Below, piece after piece: positions 55,113 to 63,612 of a stretch of DNA of 64,000 bases. The DNA is taken from NCBI RefSeq assembly GCF_003097135.1, contig NZ_QEQL01000004.1:1-64000 (forward strand), given 5' to 3'. How positions within the stretch are numbered: position 1 is the stretch's first letter; every line of letters begins with the position of its first letter. The notes below the pieces were generated by a model that saw only the letters and a list, made by a program, of their open reading frames with translations, did no database searches and was not told the DNA's origin. Source of the stretch: Pseudomonas sp. URIL14HWK12:I12 (lineage in GTDB: Bacteria > Pseudomonadota > Gammaproteobacteria > Pseudomonadales > Pseudomonadaceae). The position numbers and the translations under genes were made by a program.

Positions 55113-55144
55113 CGAATTTAGATTTTTGTGGCTACGCAGTGCAA

Positions 55145-56656
55145 ATGACGCTCACCCCTCCTGCGCCGACGCCTTTCACCCCCCGCCTGACGCTGGGGCT
55201 GGTAGGCGTACTGATCGCAGCATTGGCCTCCGGTATCAATGACCGAGTGACCGACATTGCCTTGGCCGACCTGCTCGGCAACTTTGGCCTGGGCCACGAC
55301 GAGGGCAGTTGGATCAGCTCGGCGTACGCGGCGTCGGAAGTCTCGGCGATGTTGATCGCCCCGTGGCTGGCCGTGACCTTTTCGCTGCGCCGTTTCGCCC
55401 TGGTCGCTACCTTTGCTTTTGCACTGTTGGGCGTACTCAGCCCGCTGGCGCCGAACTATGCCAGCCTATTGCTGCTGCGGATACTGCAAGGCTTGGCCGG
55501 GGGCTTCCTGCCGCCTTTGCTGATGACCGTAGCGCTGCGCTTTTTGCCTTGGCACTACAAGCTCTATGGGCTTTCTGCCTACGCCATGACTGCCACCTTC
55601 GGCCCGAACCTGGCACTGCCGTTGGCCGCCATATGGGCCGAGGGCAGCGATTGGCGGCTGTTGTTCTGGCAGATCGTGCCTGCCTGCGGCATTGGGGGCG
55701 CGCTGATCGCCTATGGCCTGCCCCAGGACCCTTTGCGCCTGGAACGCTTCAGGCAGCTCGACTGGCGCGGCGCTCTGCTCGGCGTGGGCGGCCTGGCGTT
55801 GCTGGTGGTGGGGTTGACCCAGGGCGATCGCCTCGATTGGCTGGCCTCGCCACTGGTTGTGCTGTGCCTGCTGGGGGCAACGGTGTGCCTGCCGTTGTTC
55901 GTACTCAACGAGTGGTATCACCCGCTGCCGTTATTTCGCGTGCAACTGCTGGCGCGGCGCAACTTCAGCTACGGCATCCTCACCCTGATGCTGTTCGTAT
56001 TCATCGCATTGGCCGGCAGCGCGTTGCCGGCAGCATACCTTGGCCATGTGCAGGGCTACCGCCCGATACAGACGATGCCATTGGCGCTCACTATCGCTCT
56101 GCCACAGCTACTGATCGCCCCCCTGGTGGCCTGGGCAATCAACCGCAACAGCGTGGACGCGCGCTACGTCATCGCTTTGGGCCTTGGCTTGATTGCGATC
56201 GCCTGTTTAGGCAATGCGCACCTCACCAGCGCCTGGGTACGCGATGACTTCTACCTTTGGCAGATACTGCAGATGTTCGGCCAGCCGATGGTGGTGGTGC
56301 CGCTGCTGATGGCCGCTACCGGCGTGATCGCACCCCATGAGGGGCCATTCGCCTCGGCGATGGTCAACAGCCTGCGCGGCCTGGGCGCCAGCCTGGCAGG
56401 GGTGGGGCTGGAAAACTTCGTCACCTGGCGGGAGCACTTTCATAGCAACCACCTGCTGGACCAGGCCATGAACAACCGCCTGGCACTGCCCGCCCAGGCC
56501 AACCTGAACCTGGCGGCCCGTGCCCGCGAACAAGCCTTCGTGCTGACCTACGCCGATGCCTACCTGGCATTGCTGGCAATCATCGCCCTGGCCTTGGTAG
56601 TGCTGCTGACGCTACCCGCCCGCCCCTACCCACCGCAACCTCCGGTCCCCTCATGA
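55145..56656 (+). CDS. MFS drug efflux transporter, DHA2 (EmrB) type
   Basis: A 503-residue inner-membrane proton-driven exporter with about 14 predicted helices, the number expected of the DHA2 family. Text includes IALADLLGNFGLGHDEGSWI, LRRFALVATFAFALLGVLSP, RILQGLAGGFLPPLLM and WRLLFWQIVPACGIGG. An upstream in-frame opening begins at 54728 but runs through the divergent regulator; ATG 55145 begins the true protein. The start of the next gene overlaps its last four bases. It should pump substrates through the HlyD and outer-membrane partners encoded next. Confidence 0.9.
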   Translation: MTLTPPAPTPFTPRLTLGLVGVLIAALASGINDRVTDIALADLLGNFGLGHDEGSWISSAYAASEVSAMLIAPWLAVTFSLRRFALVATFAFALLGVLSPLAPNYASLLLLRILQGLAGGFLPPLLMTVALRFLPWHYKLYGLSAYAMTATFGPNLALPLAAIWAEGSDWRLLFWQIVPACGIGGALIAYGLPQDPLRLERFRQLDWRGALLGVGGLALLVVGLTQGDRLDWLASPLVVLCLLGATVCLPLFVLNEWYHPLPLFRVQLLARRNFSYGILTLMLFVFIALAGSALPAAYLGHVQGYRPIQTMPLALTIALPQLLIAPLVAWAINRNSVDARYVIALGLGLIAIACLGNAHLTSAWVRDDFYLWQILQMFGQPMVVVPLLMAATGVIAPHEGPFASAMVNSLRGLGASLAGVGLENFVTWREHFHSNHLLDQAMNNRLALPAQANLNLAARAREQAFVLTYADAYLALLAIIALALVVLLTLPARPYPPQPPVPS

Positions 56657-57681
56657 AACACAGAAGTGCTATAACCCTGCTGTGCCTGGCGTTGGTGGCC
56701 TGTGCCGGCTACACCGCCTGGCACCTGCTGACCAGCAACGGCCACGAGCGCACCGATGATGCCTATATCCGCGCCGACTCGGTGCTAGTGGCGCCGCGCG
56801 TGTCGGGCCAGATCGCCGAAGTGGCCGTTGAAGACAACCAGCGCGTCCACCGTGGCGAATTGCTCGCACGGCTGGATGATGCCGATTTTCAGGCAGCGCT
56901 TGCGGCAGCCCAGGCCAATGTGGCGGGCGCCAGTGCCGAACTGGCCAACCTGCAAGCCAGCATTGACCGCCAAGGGGCGTTGATCCGCCAGGCGCGCGCC
57001 ACCGTGCATGCCACCGAAGCCAATCTCGGCTTCGCCCAGGCCAACGCCCAGCGTTACCGCAACCTTTCCGATTCAGGCGCAGGTACCCAGCAGGACCGGC
57101 AGCGGTCCCATGCCGAGTTGCTGGCAGCGCAGGCAGCGCGTGAGCGTGATGCAGCGGCACAAGTGGCGACCGAGCGAGCATTGGATGTACTCAAAGCCCA
57201 ACGCCAGGTGGCTCAAGCCACCCTGGCCCGTGCCCAGGCCGCAGAACGCCAGGCTCAACTGAATCTGGGTTACACCCGCATCACCGCGCCGTTCGACGGC
57301 ATGGTCGGCCAGCGCGGCGCGCGGGTAGGCGCCTGGGTGCAGCCCGGCACCCCCCTAATGGCCGTAGTACCGCTGGATGACCTCTACGTGATCGCCAATT
57401 TTCGTGAAACGCAACTGGCTCAGATGCAAGCGAACCAGAGCGTGGAGTTGCGAGTAGACAGCCATCCCGACAGGGTCTTCCACGGCCACCTGGAGAGCCT
57501 GGCGCCCGCGACCGGCCTGAGTTTCTCGGCCATCAGCGCCGACAATGCGACGGGCAATTTCACCAAAGTCGTGCAGCGCGTTCCGGTTAAGGTTCGCTTC
57601 GACGACCCCGCACAGGCGCTGAAGGCATTGCGAGTCGGAATGTCGGTGGTGGTGGATGTGAACGTAGCGCGGGAGCATTGA
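56653..57681 (+). CDS. HlyD-family membrane-fusion protein (EmrA type)
   Basis: A 342-residue periplasmic adaptor with a single N-terminal membrane anchor (about 6-24). The first lipoyl half is at RADSVLVAPRVSGQIAEVAVEDNQ, then a long coiled-coil hairpin rich in Ala/Gln/Arg (about 85-190), and the second lipoyl half at LGYTRITAPFDGMVGQRGAR. The C-terminal beta-barrel follows. It links the MFS pump to the NodT-type outer-membrane channel encoded immediately downstream. It overlaps the pump gene by four bases. Confidence 0.92.
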   Translation: MKHRSAITLLCLALVACAGYTAWHLLTSNGHERTDDAYIRADSVLVAPRVSGQIAEVAVEDNQRVHRGELLARLDDADFQAALAAAQANVAGASAELANLQASIDRQGALIRQARATVHATEANLGFAQANAQRYRNLSDSGAGTQQDRQRSHAELLAAQAARERDAAAQVATERALDVLKAQRQVAQATLARAQAAERQAQLNLGYTRITAPFDGMVGQRGARVGAWVQPGTPLMAVVPLDDLYVIANFRETQLAQMQANQSVELRVDSHPDRVFHGHLESLAPATGLSFSAISADNATGNFTKVVQRVPVKVRFDDPAQALKALRVGMSVVVDVNVAREH

Positions 57682-57684
57682 GTG

Positions 57685-59088
57685 ATGCGCACTTTTCATG
57701 TGTTGCTTGCCACTGTTGCTTTGGCCACCGCCGGTTGCAGCGTAGGCCCGGACTTCCAGCCACCTGCCGCCGCGCTGCCGGACCAATGGGCAACGAGCAC
57801 TGAGCCACGCCCCTTGGACGCGCGATGGTGGCAAAATCTGGGCGATGATCAATTGAGGCAGGTCGTCGAGCGCACTGTGCAGGCCAACCTGGACCTGGCA
57901 AGCGCTAGCAATCGACTGGCACAAAGCCGCAGCCTGCTGCAGGTCAGCGGTGCTCAGCGGGTACCGGCCTTGGCCGGCGGCGGCAGTTACCAGCGCGAAC
58001 GAAACAGCAGCGAAGGCCTGAACGACCCCTCCGGCCGCGACGGCCAGGCCCCCTTCGAACTGTGGAGCGCCAGCCTTGACGCCAGTTGGGAGCCCGACCT
58101 GTGGGGGCGTGTGCGACGCTCGATGGAAGCCGCTCAGGCGCAGGTGCAGGTCAGCCAGGCCGACCGCGATGCCCTGGCATTGTCCCTGGCCGCGCAGGCG
58201 GCAAGCGATTACCTGCGCCTGCGCGGTGTGCAGGCCCAGCTGGAGGTTACCCGCCACAACCTCAGCATTGCAGAGCAGAGCTTGGCACTGACCCGCACTC
58301 GTTTCGAGAACGGGGTGACCACTCACTTGGACGTCGCCAATGCCGCCGCCCAGGTCGCCACCGTCCAGGCGAGGGTGGCACCGCAGGAGGCTGAACAGAC
58401 CCGGCTGATCAATGCCTTGAGCTACCTCCAGGGGCTGCCGCCTGGTGCCCTGCAGGCAGCGCTTGGCAGCCCGCGCCCGCTTGCCAGCCCCAGTGCAGAT
58501 GTACCTATGGGCGTGCCGTCGCAGCTTGCGCAACGACGCCCGGATATTCGCCGAGCCGCAGCTGCGCTGCACCGGGCAACGGCTGAAGTCGGCATGGCCG
58601 AAGCTGACTTCTATCCGCGGGTCACCTTGGGTGCAGGCTTCGGCTGGCAAAGCCTGGAAGGCGCCAACCTGGGAGATTGGGAGGCCAGAGACTGGCATTA
58701 CGGCCCCACGCTCTACCTGCCGCTGTTCCAGGGCGGCCGGTTGACTGGGACGTTGGCGCTGCGCCAGCAGCAGGCGCAGGCCGCAGCGATAGACTACCGG
58801 CGCACCGTGCTGGCCGCTTGGCACGAAGTGGCCAGTGCCTTGAGCGACTATCAGGCCGAGCTACGCCATTACGCAGCATTGACCGAGGCGGTCGAGCAGA
58901 ACAGTGAAGCGTTCAAAGCAGCCAACCAGCGTTACCGCGAAGGTGCTACCGACTACCTGAACGTACTCAACGTGCAGCGTGCTCTACTTGACACCCAGAG
59001 CGCGCAGGTTGCCAGCAGCACCCACGTGGCGCTGGATCGGGTGAGGTTGTACAAGGCGTTGGCTGGCGGATGGCCGCGACAGGGCTGA
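57685..59088 (+). CDS. NodT-family outer-membrane efflux lipoprotein
   Basis: A 467-residue TolC/OprM-like channel protein with a lipoprotein signal (VALATAGCSVGPDFQPP, lipidated Cys about 18). The two repeated outer-membrane efflux domains are visible: NLDLASASNRLAQSRSLLQV and LAQRRPDIRRAAAALHRATA, plus the final VASALSDYQAEL and YREGATDYLNVLNVQRALL repeats. It completes the tripartite MFS efflux system. The start is given at the ATG following GTGATG; GTG 57682 is also possible. The gap to the HlyD gene is three bases. Confidence 0.92.
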   Translation: MRTFHVLLATVALATAGCSVGPDFQPPAAALPDQWATSTEPRPLDARWWQNLGDDQLRQVVERTVQANLDLASASNRLAQSRSLLQVSGAQRVPALAGGGSYQRERNSSEGLNDPSGRDGQAPFELWSASLDASWEPDLWGRVRRSMEAAQAQVQVSQADRDALALSLAAQAASDYLRLRGVQAQLEVTRHNLSIAEQSLALTRTRFENGVTTHLDVANAAAQVATVQARVAPQEAEQTRLINALSYLQGLPPGALQAALGSPRPLASPSADVPMGVPSQLAQRRPDIRRAAAALHRATAEVGMAEADFYPRVTLGAGFGWQSLEGANLGDWEARDWHYGPTLYLPLFQGGRLTGTLALRQQQAQAAAIDYRRTVLAAWHEVASALSDYQAELRHYAALTEAVEQNSEAFKAANQRYREGATDYLNVLNVQRALLDTQSAQVASSTHVALDRVRLYKALAGGWPRQG

Positions 59089-59164
59089 CCGTTCGTCGTG
59101 ACTGTGGCACCAATTCCGATGGGCGGTACCAAAGACATAACTCACCCTGCCAAGGAAAAGATCG

Positions 59165-59467
59165 ATGAAAAAGCCAATCGCCAGCCTCGCCCTCGCCGCG
59201 CTGTTCTCTGCGGCTTCGCTCACCGCTCTGGCGGCCCAACCCCAGGCCGGCGCTTCCAATGAGCCCATGCATAACACTGGTAACCCAAGCACCCAGGCCA
59301 ACCCCAGCTCGGCCAGTGACGGCGCCAACGGCGGTGCGGCCATTCCAGACCCGCAGCGCACCCCGCAAGGCCATAGCAAGCAAAGCCACGATACCCATGG
59401 CACTCAGAAAGGCAGTGGCGCGGTAGGTGGCAAAAGCCAGCCCAAGGGCGACGTCAAACAGCAATGA
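59165..59467 (+). CDS. Small exported hydrophilic protein
   Basis: A 100-residue protein with a Sec signal peptide (MKKPIASLALAALFSAASLT, cleavage near LAA-QPQ). The mature part is unusually rich in Gly, Ser, Asn, Gln and Pro with histidines, and lacks hydrophobic segments, so it should be disordered in the periplasm. AAGGAAAA precedes the ATG. It stands alone after the efflux operon and is followed by two hairpins. I do not recognise a family; stress-related small periplasmic proteins often look like this, which is only a comparison. Confidence 0.72.
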   Translation: MKKPIASLALAALFSAASLTALAAQPQAGASNEPMHNTGNPSTQANPSSASDGANGGAAIPDPQRTPQGHSKQSHDTHGTQKGSGAVGGKSQPKGDVKQQ

Positions 59468-59476
59468 GCACGTCCC

Positions 59477-59531
59477 TTCCCCACATTGCCTTGTGGGGAA
59501 CGCTGAATGGGCGGGCAGCAACTTGCCCGCC
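59477..59531 (+). terminator. Tandem hairpins after small exported protein gene
   Basis: TTCCCCACA (59477-59485) pairs perfectly with TGTGGGGAA (59492-59500). A second stem, GGCGGGCA (59510-59517) with TGCCCGCC (59524-59531), follows. Neither has a strong T-run, but two stems in 55 bases after a stop codon make a termination role likely. Confidence 0.6.
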
Positions 59532-59674
59532 TTCGCTTGACCAGATCCCGCACGACGTCCAGGTTCCCTAGGCCTCAAATACCCCCTGGGCCAGCAACTT
59601 TCCCCCTCATCCCCCGTCGAATGCCTCTCTGCCCGTAGAATGCCCCGCTCATGCCACTCAAGGAAGACGCTTCC

Positions 59675-60532
59675 ATGATGAACCTGCACCACTGGCGCCT
59701 GTTGCTGGCAGTTGCCGACACCGGCAGTTTCAGCCAGGCTGCTCGCTTGCATGGTGTGACGACTTCCGCTGCCAGCCAGGCCGTGAGCCAGCTGGAACAA
59801 GCGCTGGGCTCCACGTTGCTCAATCGCGAACCCCGCCCTGCTCGCGCCACCGCGCTAGGCACAGATGTGATCGCCGGCGCCCGGCGCATGCTCGAGGCCT
59901 TCGACGGGATCCGCGAACAAGTTGCGCAGCGCATCGGCCATCATCACGGTGCTGTGCACTTGGCCTGCGTACCCTGTGCCAGTGCCGATGCACTGGCCGA
60001 GCCGTTACAGGCCTTCAAAGACGCCTACCCGCAGATAGAAATCGTACAGCTCTGGGGCACGACGCTGGAGGTTGAGCGTTGGCTGGCCCAAGGCGCTGCG
60101 GATATAGCGTTGCTACCCGACACGCCCCTGCAAAGGCAGACGTTGGCACTTGGCAAAGAAGAGTGGCTGGCCTGGGTGCCGGCCGGCCACCCATTTGCCC
60201 GTCGCGACCGGGGTACTCGGTTGAGCCTGGGCGATCTGGCCGGGCAGCCCTTCGTGCTGGCCCACCCAGAGCAAGTGCGACCGTTGTTTGAACGTGCAGG
60301 GCTCGAACTTTCAGATGTGCGGGCGACGGTTGAGGGCTGGAGGGCGGCTGCCTCACAGGTGCGAGAGGGTGCCGGGGTAACCGTACTACCTGCCAGTGAG
60401 GCCCCCGCGGACACCAACGGGGTATTGCAGTTTGGGCTTGCGCCTGCGTTGCAGCGGCGATCGGCCTTGGTGGTGCGCGAAGGGGCGCATGCTGCAGTAG
60501 GTTCGGTATTGGCGTTTTTGCAAGCGCGCTAG
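59675..60532 (+). CDS. LysR-family transcriptional regulator
   Basis: A 285-residue regulator with the LysR winged helix-turn-helix (WRLLLAVADTGSFSQAARLH, TSAASQAVSQLEQALG) and a C-terminal periplasmic-binding-like effector domain. AAGGAAGACG precedes two ATG codons; I used 59675. No divergent gene lies just upstream, unlike the classical LysR arrangement, so its target is not apparent. The neighbouring gene on the opposite strand ends about 20 bases after its stop. Confidence 0.88.
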   Translation: MMNLHHWRLLLAVADTGSFSQAARLHGVTTSAASQAVSQLEQALGSTLLNREPRPARATALGTDVIAGARRMLEAFDGIREQVAQRIGHHHGAVHLACVPCASADALAEPLQAFKDAYPQIEIVQLWGTTLEVERWLAQGAADIALLPDTPLQRQTLALGKEEWLAWVPAGHPFARRDRGTRLSLGDLAGQPFVLAHPEQVRPLFERAGLELSDVRATVEGWRAAASQVREGAGVTVLPASEAPADTNGVLQFGLAPALQRRSALVVREGAHAAVGSVLAFLQAR

Positions 60533-60554
60533 CCGTAGCCCCCCAGCGGGATGT

Positions 60555-60785
60555 TCAGAGCTCGCGAAGTATCCAGGCCAGCGCCCGCCATGGGTACTGA
60601 TCACCCGCTGCCACGGCCCTGCATCCCGGGTCGTGGACGAACGAGCGGTCAGCGTGGCTGGCGGTCTGTACGCTATGGCAGAAGGGGCACCGAACCATAT
60701 CGGCTTCCAGTGCCCATTGCCGGCCCCACTCTGCCATCTGCTCGCCCATCTTGGCGCGCCGTAAGCGGCTGTCATCGTGTTTCAC
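60555..60785 (-). CDS. Small CxxC-containing protein, unknown function
   Basis: A 76-residue protein with a charged helical start (KHDDSRLRRAKMGEQMAEWG) followed by RCPFCHSVQTASHADRS and HDPGC. The CxxCH plus downstream His and Cys could bind a metal such as zinc. The frame opens at ATG 60809, but a GTG at 60785 placed about nine bases after AGGAGG is favoured. It is close to and convergent with the LysR gene. I do not recognise the family. Confidence 0.6.
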   Translation of the reverse strand: MKHDDSRLRRAKMGEQMAEWGRQWALEADMVRCPFCHSVQTASHADRSFVHDPGCRAVAAGDQYPWRALAWILREL

Positions 60786-60890
60786 TGAGCGCGCCTCCTG
60801 CGTCGGCACAGCACATGGCTAAAAACCGCGAGCCTACAGCAAGGCAGCTCTTTTACCTAGCGCGAGACGGCGAGTGGTTTGCCAACCCGA

Positions 60891-61919
60891 TCACAGCAAC
60901 GGCGCAGGCCCATACTCACGCTCACAGCGCAGGATCCGTACCCTGTAATCGCTGTACCAGACTGCCTTGCCCAACCGCTGTGCCGCCAGGTGCTCGGCAT
61001 CGCGTTGCCAGGCGGCAGCAGATGCCTCATCGGCCCAATACGAAACGGTCAGGCCCAGCCCATCCAAGCCACGAGCGCTCTCAACGCTGATAAAACCGGG
61101 CTGTTCGCGGGCCAGCTCAATCATTCGCTCGGCACAAGCGTTATAGCCCGCTTCGTAGGGTGCTCGCCGCGAACTGAAAACGACGGCGGTATACGGCGGC
61201 AGAGGCGTCGTTGCGAGCGCCGTTGCGCGGGAGTGCCGGTAAACCTGCGCCGCCTCCAGCAACGCCAGGGCCGCAGGCGGTACGCGGCCGTTGAGCGCAG
61301 CTCGCTCCGGCTGGAACAGCGTGAGACAGAAAAACCGATGCCCAGCCAGTTCAAAGCCCAATACCTGGCCGTCGCCCGCCCAGGCCACAGGTTTCAGATC
61401 GCTCGCTTCCAGAGCCTGTGCCAGCTCCGGTGCCAAGCCGTAACTGCAGTTGAACTCGGCCTGTAGCTCAACACTGGCATAAGCCCGCGCCAGGCGCGAA
61501 CCCGGTAGCAGGCGAACCTGCTTGGAAGTGTCTCGCAATGCGCAGGCCAATGGCGCTATCACTACCCTGCCCGCTTGGGGCGCCCATTCGGCGTGCACGG
61601 CGTCGGCCATGCCCAGGGCATGCCGGGCAAACTCGAGCACCCCGTGCTGAAAGCCGGCGCAAGTACCCAGTACCGGCACGCCAGAAAGCCTGGCTTGCTT
61701 GAGCGTATCCACCACGGCCTCACCGTCGCGATAGGGGCCTCCCGGTGCGACCCACAGGCCGTCGAACTCCTCAACCATCACCCGCCCGAGCCTATCGGTG
61801 GCGAGCCATTGGCTGGTGACAGGCTCACCCAGCACTTCGGCCGCCATCGCCAAGGCTCGCGGGATGGCCAAGTGGGCCACTATCTGGGGGTCGAAGTCCC
61901 CTATCAAGCCAATCTTCAT
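60891..61919 (-). CDS. Glutamine amidotransferase-like protein fused to an ABM domain
   Basis: A 342-residue two-domain protein. Residues 1-235 resemble the class I glutamine amidotransferase part of CTP synthase: DGLWVAPGGPYRDGE and the nucleophile elbow GTCAGFQHG (Cys87). The usual catalytic His-Pro-Glu is replaced by Gln203-Pro-Glu205 (LFQPERAAL), so ordinary glutamine hydrolysis is doubtful. Residues 243-336 are an antibiotic-biosynthesis-monooxygenase (dimeric alpha/beta barrel) domain: PGFISVESARGLDGLGLTV and SYWADEASAAAWQRDAEH. The ATG at 61919 follows CAGGAGC; the frame opens earlier at 61997. A LysR gene is divergent 83 bases away and may control it. Confidence 0.8.
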   Translation of the reverse strand: MKIGLIGDFDPQIVAHLAIPRALAMAAEVLGEPVTSQWLATDRLGRVMVEEFDGLWVAPGGPYRDGEAVVDTLKQARLSGVPVLGTCAGFQHGVLEFARHALGMADAVHAEWAPQAGRVVIAPLACALRDTSKQVRLLPGSRLARAYASVELQAEFNCSYGLAPELAQALEASDLKPVAWAGDGQVLGFELAGHRFFCLTLFQPERAALNGRVPPAALALLEAAQVYRHSRATALATTPLPPYTAVVFSSRRAPYEAGYNACAERMIELAREQPGFISVESARGLDGLGLTVSYWADEASAAAWQRDAEHLAAQRLGKAVWYSDYRVRILRCEREYGPAPLL

Positions 61920-62002
61920 ATCGCTGCTCCTGTCGCTGTCGAAAACGCTCGACGGACTGTAAGCTTGCGCACCTGCAATGAATATCAGCCAGAGCACAAA
62001 CC

Positions 62003-62869
62003 GTGATTGCAGCTACGCACTATCGTCTTGAACACTCTGACCTTCAGTTGGTCCTTGCCCTGCAACGCGGGGGCAGCCTCGCCCGTGCAGCGGTATTGCT
62101 TGGCCAGGATGTTTCCACGGTGTTCCGGGCCATCCATCGGCTGGAGAAAGCCATGGGGGCGCAGTTGTTTGAAAAACCGCGCAGTGGCTACCGCCCAACG
62201 CCGTTGGCCGAGCGTCTGGCACGCCAGGCCGAGCTGGCCGAACAGGCACTGCAACAGGCACGGGGCGAAGTGCAGGAAGGCAGCCAGGCGCTTCGGGGAA
62301 CCGTACGCCTGACCTGCAGCGAGGCCGTGTTGCAGGCGTTGGTTGCGCCCGCATTGGGAAGGTTCATGGCGCAATGGCCCGGTGTCGAGCTACTGCTCGA
62401 CAGCACGCGTCACTTTGCCAATCTCAGCCGCCACGAGGCAGACCTCGCGATCCGTATCACCGATCAGCCACCGCTACACCTGATCGGCCAACGCCTGGCC
62501 GGTGTCCACTATGTAATGTGCGGCCATCCACGGCTGATCGATCAGGACGCCCCTGGCGCGTTACCTTGGATCGCGCTGCGCGATGAGGGCGGCGAGCACT
62601 CCACCACTACGTGGCGGCGAGCGCAGTTTCCCGCTGCGCAGGTCGCCTGCCAGGCGCATGGGCTGCATGCCCTGGCACAGCTGGCGCTGGCAGGGCTGGG
62701 GCTGGCGCTGCTGCCCACCTGGCTGGTGGCTGCACCGCTGCAGGTGCTGGAAGCCGACACTCGCGGCTGCGACAGCGCTCTGTGGCTGCTGATGCGGCCT
62801 GACTGCCGGGCACAGCCATCGGTAAGCCATGTGTTTGATGCACTGCGCCAGCACTGTAAGGCTCACTGA
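62003..62869 (+). CDS. LysR-family transcriptional regulator
   Basis: A 288-residue LysR regulator. The DNA-binding domain (LQLVLALQRGGSLARAAVLL, STVFRAIHRLEKAMGAQLFE) is followed by the effector domain (GTVRLTCSEAVLQALVAPAL, ADLAIRITDQPPLHLIGQRL). It begins with GTG at 62003 without a strong ribosome binding site. It is divergent from the amidotransferase-ABM gene and separated by 83 bases. Within that gap GTAAGCTTGC (61959-61968) is a near-palindrome that could be part of a LysR site. Its end overlaps the convergent kinase gene by seven bases. Confidence 0.88.
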   Translation: MIAATHYRLEHSDLQLVLALQRGGSLARAAVLLGQDVSTVFRAIHRLEKAMGAQLFEKPRSGYRPTPLAERLARQAELAEQALQQARGEVQEGSQALRGTVRLTCSEAVLQALVAPALGRFMAQWPGVELLLDSTRHFANLSRHEADLAIRITDQPPLHLIGQRLAGVHYVMCGHPRLIDQDAPGALPWIALRDEGGEHSTTTWRRAQFPAAQVACQAHGLHALAQLALAGLGLALLPTWLVAAPLQVLEADTRGCDSALWLLMRPDCRAQPSVSHVFDALRQHCKAH

Positions 62870-63486
62870 TCCCACGGTACCTGCAGCGCAGCCCTATGCC
62901 GGTGCGCTTCGATCAACACTGCGTTGGGCTCATCGGTGTCGCGCACCCAAGCCTTGGCCTGTTCCAGGGTACGGCCAAAACGGCAATGGCGTTCGACCAG
63001 CCGCTGGCGCCGTAGCTCACCGGGCACGGCCACATACCAGCACTCATCGAACAACTCGGCCACTGGCGCCCAGCCCTGCTCTGGCAGCAACAGGTAATTG
63101 CCTTCGCTGATCACCAAATGCGCTTCGGCAGGAACGGCGATGGCGCCAGCAATGCCCTCCTCCAGCGCCCGATCGAAAAAAGGGGCATAGACCACCTCTT
63201 GCGCGTTGGGCTTGCGCAGGCGCGCCAGCAATGCTCGATAGCCGGCGGCGTCGAAGGTGTCTGGCGCGCCTTTGCGTGCCGCGCGGCCAAGCCTTGCCAG
63301 CTCCTGGTTGGCAAGATGAAAGCCATCCATCGGTACGATCACCGCACTAGGCCCGATGGCCTCGGCGAGCAACCGCGCGACGGTCGACTTGCCGGCGCCG
63401 GGAGCGCCAGCGATGCCGAGCAGCACCCGCGGTGAGCGTTCCATGAGCGCGCGCGCCCGCTCTATCAGTGAGGATGGTAGCTGCAT
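62863..63486 (-). CDS. Nucleoside/nucleotide kinase family protein (P-loop)
   Basis: A 207-residue P-loop kinase with Walker A GAPGAGKST (27-35), the substrate-site MDGFHLANQEL and LVISEGNYLLL (Walker B-like). It belongs to the uridine kinase/PanK-like group; such proteins beside sugar transporters are sometimes annotated as fructose-transport kinases. It is divergent from the sugar-porter gene at the window edge, so it may phosphorylate the imported sugar; this is inference. The ATG at 63486 lacks a strong site. No other start fits better. Confidence 0.82.
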   Translation of the reverse strand: MQLPSSLIERARALMERSPRVLLGIAGAPGAGKSTVARLLAEAIGPSAVIVPMDGFHLANQELARLGRAARKGAPDTFDAAGYRALLARLRKPNAQEVVYAPFFDRALEEGIAGAIAVPAEAHLVISEGNYLLLPEQGWAPVAELFDECWYVAVPGELRRQRLVERHCRFGRTLEQAKAWVRDTDEPNAVLIEAHRHRAALQVPWDQ

Positions 63487-63504
63487 GCTGGATTTTCCTA
63501 TGGC

Positions 63505-63516
63505 TGAATCGTTTCA
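63505..63516. promoter_or_regulatory. Candidate LacI-family operator
   Basis: TGAATCGTTTCA fits the LacI/GalR-family operator pattern TGAA-n-CG-n-TTCA, with the central CG and both outer arms palindromic. It lies between the divergent kinase and sugar-porter genes, 19 bases upstream of the kinase start and about 97 bases before the porter. A sugar-responsive repressor is implied but not encoded in the window. Confidence 0.55.
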
Positions 63517-63612
63517 AATAGACAAATTTTCTAACAAGTTTAGGGCACCAAAGTTCAATTACGGCGTCAGTAGCCCAAGCGCCCAGGCCGGGCGCTGTAC
63601 AAGGAGACGTGC

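Noticed and set aside
54728..55144. Upstream extension of the MFS transporter frame
   Set aside because: It runs antisense through the IclR gene and adds non-membrane, histidine- and glutamine-rich text; the ATG at 55145 begins the real protein.
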